Assembly (NCBI GenBank): GCA_035948855.1
Contig: DASZIT010000070.1
Coordinates: forward strand, 1-8,496
Source of the DNA: DASZIT01 sp035948855
GTDB lineage: Bacteria > Actinomycetota > Acidimicrobiia > Acidimicrobiales > RAAP-2
Length of the DNA stretch: 8,496 nt
Direction: 5' to 3'
The position numbers and the translations under genes are program-made. Under the pieces are notes generated by a model. It did no database searches. It was not told the origin of the DNA and saw only the letters and a list, made by a program, of their open reading frames with translations. Positions within the stretch are counted from its first letter, which is position 1; each line of letters starts with the position of its first letter. This document shows, in pieces, positions 1-4,968 of this stretch.

Positions 1-92
1 TCGCCGTAGCGGGCCCGCCATCCGGCGGGGTACCACCGGAGCATCGACCCGCTCATCGCCTTCGTCCCGATCGGCAGCTCACCGTCGCTCAT
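1..92 (-). CDS. Partial gene, N-terminus of a PadR-operon partner protein (hypothetical)
   Basis: An ATG at 92-90 on the minus strand overlaps the TGA of the PadR gene as ATGA, and the frame stays open for 30 codons to the window edge. The visible peptide starts MSDGELPIGTKAMSG and continues SMLRWYPAGWRARYG. A segment of the type 'R-W-Y-P-x-x-W-R-x-R-Y-G' is, to my knowledge, typical of the N-terminus of actinobacterial proteins encoded directly after a PadR regulator; many of these continue into a membrane protein. The 4-bp overlap implies translational coupling with padR and control by it. An internal ATG (56-54) or one at 44-42 could also serve as start, since the conserved-looking part begins there. 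Function is unknown; the rest of the gene lies to the left of the window. Confidence 0.7.
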   Translation of the reverse strand, partial: MSDGELPIGTKAMSGSMLRWYPAGWRARYG

Positions 93-460
93 GCCGGGTT
101 GCCGGCGATGCTGGGTGCACGACGCGGCGCGCTCACTTGACTGGCCCCGGCCAGCCGGCGGGCGCCTTCGTCCGCCAGGCGTTGCATTTCACCGACTGCT
201 TCCGAGAGGTAGGCAGAGCCGGCGGCCGAGATCCGATACGGGCGGCGGCGGTCATCGGACTCGAGCGGCTCGATCAGCCCTCGCTCCTCCAACCGGGTGA
301 TGGCCCCATAGAGGGCGCCCGGTCCCAACACCACCCCGGCGAACCCCTCGATGTCCTTGGACAGGGCGTGCCCGTGCTTGGGGCCACCTGCCAGGCTGGT
401 GAGGATCAGGATCGGAGGGTCGTTGGGCCGGTGTGGCTTGGTGCCGGTGGTTCGTGCCAT
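89..460 (-). CDS. PadR-family transcriptional regulator
   Basis: A 123-aa winged-helix DNA-binding protein. The PadR signature runs from about residue 15 to 85: ILTSLAGGPKHGHALSKDI, then the recognition region GPGALYGAITRLEERGLIE, then the wing with RRRPYRISAAG, followed by a helix (YLSEAVGEMQRLADEGARRL) that would serve in dimerisation as in the short PadR subfamily. PadR proteins are usually repressors that respond to small molecules or stress and often govern a co-transcribed membrane gene; the partial gene overlapping its stop fits this. I prefer ATG at 460-458; an in-frame GTG at 466-464 would add two residues (VR). No Shine-Dalgarno is visible before either. A TANNNT-type -10 (TACTGT, minus strand, 472-467) seven bases upstream of the ATG suggests a leaderless transcript. 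The regulated ligand is not predictable. Confidence 0.93.
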   Translation of the reverse strand: MARTTGTKPHRPNDPPILILTSLAGGPKHGHALSKDIEGFAGVVLGPGALYGAITRLEERGLIEPLESDDRRRPYRISAAGSAYLSEAVGEMQRLADEGARRLAGASQVSAPRRAPSIAGNPA

Positions 461-470
461 GCGCACACAG

Positions 471-505
471 TACTACGTACTACGTAGTTACGCAAGACGT
501 AGTTA
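471..505 (-). promoter_or_regulatory. Probable PadR operator and promoter
   Basis: The stretch 472-488 is a perfect interrupted palindrome, ACTACGTA-C-TACGTAGT (8-bp arms, 1-bp centre). Part of it recurs as a third half-site: ACGTAGTTA occurs at 482-490 and again at 497-505, 15 bp apart. This AT-rich island stands out from the GC-rich surroundings. If the padR transcript starts at its ATG (460), the palindrome covers about -12 to -28, between the -10 and -35 regions, an ideal place to block RNA polymerase. Autoregulation by the adjacent PadR is the natural inference; binding itself is not shown. Confidence 0.7.
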
Positions 506-541
506 TTCGGACCGCCAACGATCCGGTCAGCCGCGGGACGC

Positions 542-574
542 GAAGAACGGCCCGCACGAGGCGGGCCGTTCTTC
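542..574 (-). terminator. Hairpin terminator after the 6C-like RNA
   Basis: GAAGAACGGCCCGC (542-555) pairs perfectly with GCGGGCCGTTCTTC (561-574) around a 5-nt loop. It is a 14-bp stem with the A/T-richer end at its base, as in intrinsic terminators. No long T-run follows on either strand, which is common in GC-rich Actinobacteria. It would end transcription coming from the 126-aa gene and the small RNA before the padR promoter; the symmetry lets it work from either side. Confidence 0.75.
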
Positions 575-675
575 CTGGACCGGAAAGGGGGGTTTCCGGT
601 CCGCTGGCCTTCAAACCCCAGAGGGGTGAGGCCTGCATCGGCGGTGACCGGGGGGGAGGTCAGCCGCCGTCGCTA
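542..675 (-). ncRNA. 6C-like small RNA (C-rich-loop sRNA)
   Basis: On the minus strand this region folds into four consecutive hairpins covering about 118 of 128 bases. Hairpin 1 (669-639): 11-bp stem CGGCGG/TGACC with one bulged C and loop TCCCCCCC. Hairpin 2 (633-606): GGCCT outer and ACCCC inner stems. Hairpin 3 (602-577): perfect 10-bp stem GGACCGGAAA with loop CCCCCC. Hairpin 4 (574-542): perfect 14-bp terminator-like stem. Two hairpins with loops of at least six cytosines are the defining trait of 6C RNA, a conserved actinobacterial sRNA (known as B11 in Mycobacterium tuberculosis) whose C-rich loops pair with G-rich mRNA sites such as Shine-Dalgarno regions. The 5' end is uncertain: no clear promoter is seen, only a weak CATAGC near 677-672. 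It starts close behind the stop of the 126-aa gene, so it may be processed from that mRNA or have a promoter inside that gene. The middle hairpin is an extra element compared with my memory of the family. Confidence 0.72.
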
Positions 676-684
676 TGTGGACAG

Positions 685-1065
685 TCAGCCGGCCGCCGTC
701 AGGATCCGGTCGCGGATCTGCGAGCGGGTCTCCTTGGCCTGGGTGCGCACCTGCTTGGCCAGGTCACGGGCCGGGGTGGGCAGACGGTCCTCGAAAGGCA
801 CATAAGCGGCTTCCACCTTCGAAAGCACGTCCTCGACCTGGGCGTCCACGGTGTGGAGGGCGCCGCTCAGGTCGGTCCGGGCACCCTTGATGCGGCTCCC
901 GATCCCGGCCTTGGGATCACCGAGGCGCTTGAGCAAATCCTGGCGTTGGACCTGGGCCTTCTGGTAGCCGAGGACGCCGGCGCCGATGACGACGTAGGTG
1001 GCATCCTTGGCGACATTGGCGATGTCCTGGGCTGCTTTATTGATGTTCGCATTGATCTCTGGCAT
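685..1065 (-). CDS. Hypothetical helical protein, 126 aa
   Basis: I do not recognise a named family. The protein starts MPEINANINKAAQDI and has one short hydrophobic patch (about residues 22-36, ATYVVIGAGVLGYQ). The rest is almost entirely charged, amphipathic helix with Lys/Arg/Glu/Gln-rich repeats (QVQRQDLLKRL, KQVRTQAKETRSQIRDR) and an alanine-ended C-terminus. This resembles phasin-like or HBHA-like coiled-coil proteins of Actinobacteria in composition only. An ATG at 1071-1069 lies in frame, but GGGAG (1076-1072) abuts it directly, whereas the ATG at 1065-1063 has the ideal 6-nt spacing, so I chose the latter. It is transcribed alone toward the 6C-like RNA, whose first hairpin starts 16 bases after the stop. 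The N-terminal hydrophobic stretch is short for a membrane anchor; membrane association is possible but unproven. Confidence 0.85.
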   Translation of the reverse strand: MPEINANINKAAQDIANVAKDATYVVIGAGVLGYQKAQVQRQDLLKRLGDPKAGIGSRIKGARTDLSGALHTVDAQVEDVLSKVEAAYVPFEDRLPTPARDLAKQVRTQAKETRSQIRDRILTAAG

Positions 1066-1081
1066 GTTCATCTCCCTGCGA

Positions 1082-1166
1082 TAGACGGTCTGTACGCAGT
1101 CGGTCTGGTCAGGCTGCGCCGGTTGCTTGTAGATACAAGTGTATACCGTCTGTTAAACATTTGCAA
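1082..1166 (-). promoter_or_regulatory. Promoter region with paired operator-like repeats for the 126-aa gene
   Basis: An AT-richer island lies upstream of the 126-aa gene. A candidate minus-strand promoter has -35 TTGCAA (1166-1161) and -10 TATACA (1145-1140), with a somewhat short 15-bp spacer. Two copies of TA-N-AC-N-GTCTGT occur as direct repeats: 1082-1093 (TAGACGGTCTGT) and 1142-1153 (TATACCGTCTGT), 10 of 12 identical, 60 bp apart. The first contains the dyad AGAC-G-GTCT and the second overlaps the -10. Between them is another perfect dyad, CTTGTA-GA-TACAAG (1126-1139). This arrangement resembles a repressor-controlled promoter, for example TetR type, though no such regulator is encoded nearby. 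Confidence 0.5.
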
Positions 1167-1210
1167 GCACCCCACCGGGCGAGTCCGGTCTCCCGGGGCA
1201 AATCCGGCGC

Positions 1211-1248
1211 TGACCTCGGTATTTCGCCGCTGGTGACCACGGTATTTC
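1211..1248. repeat. 15-bp direct repeat, 23-bp period
   Basis: TGACCTCGGTATTTC at 1211-1225 and TGACCACGGTATTTC at 1234-1248 match at 14 of 15 positions with start-to-start spacing of 23 bp, about two helical turns. It lies between the divergent genes and upstream of the candidate -10 at 1271. It could be a tandem site for an activator or repressor of the envelope operon. No regulator can be named. Confidence 0.6.
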
Positions 1249-1480
1249 CCCTTTGCCCGGCCTGGGCCGGTAGCCTCTGACCCTGGTGACCTCTCTGACG
1301 GCTGAAGCCGACCGGTCTACGGCTCCAACCCCGAATGTTCCCCGGCTGTTCCCCTCGGGGTACCCGGGGGTCCAAATTGGCTCCCGATCAGGAACGTTGA
1401 TCGTGAGGCCGGCAACGGTGGGACCCGCCCGGGAACGGCCACGGATCCCCCTCCCCGGGACCGCCGCCGCCGCTCCTTTC

Positions 1481-1487
1481 AAGGCGG
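1481..1487 (+). promoter_or_regulatory. Ribosome binding site that decides the glycosyltransferase start
   Basis: AAGGCGG, one mismatch from AAGGAGG, ends 4 nt before ATG 1492-1494 but only 1 nt before an in-frame TTG at 1489. This favours the ATG. The GGCGG part can pair with CCGCC at 1467-1471, so the site may sit in a small hairpin. Confidence 0.55.
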
Positions 1488-1491
1488 ATTG

Positions 1492-4400
1492 ATGGAATCA
1501 CTGGCTCCGCCAGTCGTCGCCGTCATCGTCACCCATGATCCCGGTCCGTGGTTCGACGAGACGCTGGCCTCCTTCGCGTCCCAGGACTATGCCGAGTTGT
1601 CGGTCCTGGTCCTTGATTGCGCGAGCCGGGAGGACCTCACCGCCCGGGTGGCCGCCTCGCTTCCGACCGCCTACGTCCGACGATTCGAGCAGAACCAGGG
1701 CTACGGGGCCACCTCCAACGAGGTTCGCTCGATGGTCGACGGCGCCTCCTATTACCTGTTCTGTCACGACGACGTGGCCCTGTTCCCCGACACCGTCCAT
1801 CTGTTGGTGGAGGAGGCCTTCCGGTCGAACGCCGGGATCGTCTCGCCCAAGGTGGTGAGTTGGGACGATCCCGATCGCCTGGTGCACGTGGGGATGACCG
1901 TGGACAAGGGCGGTTCGGTCACCGACCGGGTGCAACCGAACGAGATCGACCACGGTCAGCACGACGCGGTTCGTGACGTGTTCGTCGCTCCCGGCGGGTG
2001 CACCCTGGTCCGGGCGGACCTGTTCGAGGAGTTGGGTGGCTTCGATCCGACCATCGTGGCCATGGGCGAAGATCTCGATCTCTGTTGGCGGGCCCAGGTG
2101 GCCGGGGCCCGGATCATCGTGGTACCCGACGCCCGGATTCGGCATCTCGAAGAGATGGCCAGCGGGGCCCGGTCGATCGAGGCATCGCTGGTCGGTGCCT
2201 CCCACGGCAAGCACAGCCATTCGGTGACCCTCCAGGAGCTGCAGCGCCGTCATGAGCTCCACGCCGTCTTCAAGTGCTACGGCTTCTTCCACCTGCTCCG
2301 GGTCGTCCCCCAGATCCTGGTCCTCACCCTGGGTGAGCTGATGGTGGCCTCGGTGGCCGGGAATCGCAACCGGGTGAGGGCGGTGACCGCCGCCTGGCGA
2401 TGGAACTTCCATCGCGTCGGTGAGACCAGACGCCAGCGCCGGCAGGTCCAGTCCCTTCGGCGGCTCAGTGACAAGGAGATCCGGCAGCTCCAGGTGGCGG
2501 GTAGCGCCCGACTTTCGGCGTATGTGAGCCGGGTACTGCAACTCGGCTTCCGCGGCGCCCACGCCGACGAACTGGCTTCGCCGCTCGGCCCGGCCGAGGC
2601 CGGATTCAGCGGCGTCATCGAGGAATTCGTCGAGGGCGATCCCGGGGCGGCCGGCCAGCGACGGCCGGCACCGTTCGACCAGGAAGCCCTCCCCTCCACC
2701 CGGGGCCGGCTCAGCGGCCGGGTCCGGCTCCTGTCCTGGCTGATTGCCGCCTTCGTGGTGATTGTCGGGTCCCGAAGCCTGTTGACCGGCTCGATCCCCT
2801 CCATCGGCCAGTTCGTGCCGTTCCCGAGTTGGTCATCCACCTTCGCCCAGTTCGGCGCCGGTTGGCATCCGTCGGGGGTCGGCTCCACCGCCCCGGGGTC
2901 GCCGGCGTTTGCCTTGGTCGGCGGGTTGGGGACCGTGCTCATCGGGGCCATGGGTCTCACCCAGAAAGTGCTGATCTTCGCCTGCATCCCGTTGGGCGCC
3001 TGGGGCATGGTCCGGCTGCTGCGCCCCTTCGGTTCCCAACGTGCCTCGCTGGTCGCCGGGATCGTCTACCTGGCGGTGCCGGTTCCCTACGACGCCCTGG
3101 CCCTCGGCCGGTTGGGGTCGCTGGTGGCGTATGCCGGGGCCCCGTGGGTGTTCGGTCACCTCTTCCGGTTCACCGGGATCCCCCCGTTCGCCTCGGCGCC
3201 GGGGGTCTTCCCGGCTCGAACCCGGGCCGAGGTGGCCAGCCAGGGCCCGGGCCGCCGGAGATCGAGGTCCAATGCCGGGCGCCCGGTAGGCGGCCGCTGG
3301 CTGGCCCGGCACCGGACACTGCGGAGCGTCCTGCTGCTGGGAGTGCTCGAGGCCATCCTGGTCTCCCTGGCGCCGGCGGCCGCCATCGTGGTGGTCCTGG
3401 TCGGCGTGGCCGTCGCGGTGTCGTCGATCACCCTCGGGCAGACGCCGACCGCGGCCCGGGCCCTCTGGCTGTCGCTCGGATCCACCGTGGTGGCCGGGGT
3501 CCTGTGCCTCCCGTGGTTGATCGGGGTGTTGTCGGCCGGGCATGGGGCGATCGGCGTCTTCGGAGTCGCCGGGCCCACCTCCGGGGCGGCATCGTGGGGC
3601 GATCTGCTCCGGTTCTCGGTCGGACCCATCGGCAACTCGCCGTTGGCCTGGGCATTCGGCTTGGCCGCCCTCCTGCCCCTGTTGCTGGCCCGAGGCCCGA
3701 GATTCGGGTGGGCCGGGCGCTGCTGGTCGATCGCCCTGGTGTTCTGGTTCGCGGCCTGGGTGGTCGGACGGGGGTGGACCGGGAGCTTGGCCATCGATCC
3801 GGCCGTCCTGCTCGGGCCGGCGGCCGCGGCGATCTCCATGGCCATCGGTCTGGGCATCGCCGCGTTCGAGGAGGACCTGCCGTCTTCCACCTTCGGATGG
3901 AAGCAGTTCGCCACGGCCGGCGCGGTTGCGGCCATGGCCATCGGCGCCATTCCCACCTTGGCCTCGGCCCTCCCCGGCCGTTGGGACCTGCCCCAGAACG
4001 ATTTCAGCCAGACGGTGGCCTGGATGCACGCCAACACCAAGGCGGGCGGGTTCCGGGTCCTGTGGCTCGGTGACCCGCGGGCTTTGAATCAGGGGTCGTG
4101 GAGTGCGGGAGACGGATTGGCCTACGCCACCTCGGAGGGCGGTGCCCCGGATGCATCCTGGCTGTGGAACGCCACCGGTCCCGGTCCGGCCAGCCGGTTG
4201 GCCAACGCGGTGAACCAGGCCCGGACCGGAAGGACCGATCAACTCGGGAGCCTGTTGGCCCCGGCCGGGGTGCGGTACGTGGTGGAGGTGACCGCGCTGG
4301 CCCCGATCATTCCCCAGGTCCAGACCCCTACCTCCTACCCGACGCCCGCCAACCTGGCTCCCGCCCTGGCCGGCCAGCTGGATCTGCAATCGGTATTCAG

Positions 4401-4968
4401 CGAGTCCGGCATCAGCGTGTATCAGAACAGTGCCTGGATCCCCGAGCGGTCGGCGGTGGCCTCGCCGGCGTCGGCGGCCGCCACGGCGATTGCCAACGGG
4501 TCTTCGGGAACCCCCGACGTCCTCGGGGTGGCGCCCGGTACTCCGATCGTGCCCGGCGCCGTCGCGGTGCTACCGGGCCCGCCGGCGTCGCGGTCGTATC
4601 GGGGAACCGTTCCGGCCGGCACCGTGCTCGCCTCGCTCGCCCCGGCCGGGCACTGGAGCCTGACCGCCGCCAACGGGACCGTCTTTCCGATGTCCCCGGC
4701 GTTCGGGTGGGCGGGTCAGTACCGGGTGGACCGCGGCGGTCCGGCAACCCTCCGGTTCGACGGCGGCCCCTGGGGTCCGCTGTCGGTGGCGTTCGAGCTG
4801 GTTCTCTGGTTGTTGGTCGTCGCCGCGCTGGTCGAACGCCGCGGGGTCGTCCGTCCGTGGCTGCGGTCGGTGTTGCAGCGGAGACGGCGGGGTGGCACCG
4901 AGCCACGCAAGAGCCCGGAGCTCGAATTCGAACCGGAAGGTGAGCAATTCGGAGGGTTGGGAAGTTGA
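1492..4968 (+). CDS. GT2 glycosyltransferase fused to a large polytopic membrane domain
   Basis: An 1158-aa envelope glycosyltransferase. Residues 7-240 form a GT-A (GT2) domain: VVAVIVTHDPGPWFDETLASF binds the nucleotide, NQGYGATSNE follows, and HDDVAL (about 92-97) is the DxD-like metal/nucleotide site. GGFDP (182-186) leads to GEDLDLCWRAQVAGARI (192-208), the acceptor-side acidic motif, and the conserved RIRHLEE comes next. The first membrane segment is at about 265-289, then a cytoplasmic basic linker, then about a dozen hydrophobic segments between 410 and 827. Next is an extracytoplasmic stretch of about 265 residues (830-1095) containing TGRTDQLGSLLAPAGVRYVVE, a motif seen in large bacterial membrane glycosyltransferases. 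A final helix (1095-1114) and a charged, probably cytoplasmic tail end the protein. Donor sugar and acceptor are unknown; an undecaprenyl- or decaprenyl-linked glycan is a reasonable inference. The stop overlaps the next start, so the two gene products are made together. Confidence 0.9.
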   Translation: MESLAPPVVAVIVTHDPGPWFDETLASFASQDYAELSVLVLDCASREDLTARVAASLPTAYVRRFEQNQGYGATSNEVRSMVDGASYYLFCHDDVALFPDTVHLLVEEAFRSNAGIVSPKVVSWDDPDRLVHVGMTVDKGGSVTDRVQPNEIDHGQHDAVRDVFVAPGGCTLVRADLFEELGGFDPTIVAMGEDLDLCWRAQVAGARIIVVPDARIRHLEEMASGARSIEASLVGASHGKHSHSVTLQELQRRHELHAVFKCYGFFHLLRVVPQILVLTLGELMVASVAGNRNRVRAVTAAWRWNFHRVGETRRQRRQVQSLRRLSDKEIRQLQVAGSARLSAYVSRVLQLGFRGAHADELASPLGPAEAGFSGVIEEFVEGDPGAAGQRRPAPFDQEALPSTRGRLSGRVRLLSWLIAAFVVIVGSRSLLTGSIPSIGQFVPFPSWSSTFAQFGAGWHPSGVGSTAPGSPAFALVGGLGTVLIGAMGLTQKVLIFACIPLGAWGMVRLLRPFGSQRASLVAGIVYLAVPVPYDALALGRLGSLVAYAGAPWVFGHLFRFTGIPPFASAPGVFPARTRAEVASQGPGRRRSRSNAGRPVGGRWLARHRTLRSVLLLGVLEAILVSLAPAAAIVVVLVGVAVAVSSITLGQTPTAARALWLSLGSTVVAGVLCLPWLIGVLSAGHGAIGVFGVAGPTSGAASWGDLLRFSVGPIGNSPLAWAFGLAALLPLLLARGPRFGWAGRCWSIALVFWFAAWVVGRGWTGSLAIDPAVLLGPAAAAISMAIGLGIAAFEEDLPSSTFGWKQFATAGAVAAMAIGAIPTLASALPGRWDLPQNDFSQTVAWMHANTKAGGFRVLWLGDPRALNQGSWSAGDGLAYATSEGGAPDASWLWNATGPGPASRLANAVNQARTGRTDQLGSLLAPAGVRYVVEVTALAPIIPQVQTPTSYPTPANLAPALAGQLDLQSVFSESGISVYQNSAWIPERSAVASPASAAATAIANGSSGTPDVLGVAPGTPIVPGAVAVLPGPPASRSYRGTVPAGTVLASLAPAGHWSLTAANGTVFPMSPAFGWAGQYRVDRGGPATLRFDGGPWGPLSVAFELVLWLLVVAALVERRGVVRPWLRSVLQRRRRGGTEPRKSPELEFEPEGEQFGGLGS
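4951..4955 (+). promoter_or_regulatory. Shine-Dalgarno for the TTG start of the DUF5719-type gene
   Basis: GGAGG lies 9 nt before TTG 4965-4967, inside the 3' end of the glycosyltransferase gene. The TTG shares its TG with the upstream stop TGA (TTGA, 4965-4968), a classic coupled start. Confidence 0.75.

Larger units (their letters stand above)
1167..1488. other. Gene-free upstream region of the envelope operon
   Basis: No convincing gene is seen here. Contents: a 15-bp direct repeat (1211-1248, listed separately); a TAGCCT hexamer at 1271-1276 that could be the -10 of a plus-strand promoter, without a well-spaced -35; a 19-bp dyad CGATCA-N7-TGATCG at 1385-1403; and GC-rich runs around 1350-1372 with local self-complementarity (CCCCTCGGGG). 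If the TAGCCT promoter is real, the envelope operon has a 5' leader of about 200 nt. The codon third positions of the open frame across 1286-1492 are clearly less GC-biased than in the real genes. Confidence 0.4.

Noticed and set aside
461..466. GTG at 466 as the padR start
   Set aside because: It adds only Val-Arg. A TANNNT -10 is placed properly for a transcript starting at the ATG at 460, which would exclude the GTG; not fully ruled out.
1071..1071. ATG at 1071 as the start of the 126-aa gene
   Set aside because: The Shine-Dalgarno GGGAG directly touches it with no spacer, while the ATG at 1065 has a 6-nt spacer.
433..1236. Long plus-strand frame (267 codons) opposite the 126-aa gene and the small RNA
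   Set aside because: It is antisense to the 126-aa gene, which has a better ribosome binding site and protein-like composition, and it passes through four hairpins and the padR operator. A GC-rich shadow frame.
1286..1492. Plus-strand frame of 68 codons whose TGA overlaps the ATG of the glycosyltransferase (TGATG)
   Set aside because: The overlap is suggestive of a coupled leader gene, but the GTG start has no good ribosome binding site, third-position GC is well below the real genes, and the peptide has no recognisable domain. It also contains the 1385-1403 dyad.
2833..4389. Minus-strand frame of 518 codons within the glycosyltransferase gene
   Set aside because: The peptide is Gly/Arg/Pro/Gln-rich with no domain, as expected for the antisense of a GC-rich gene.
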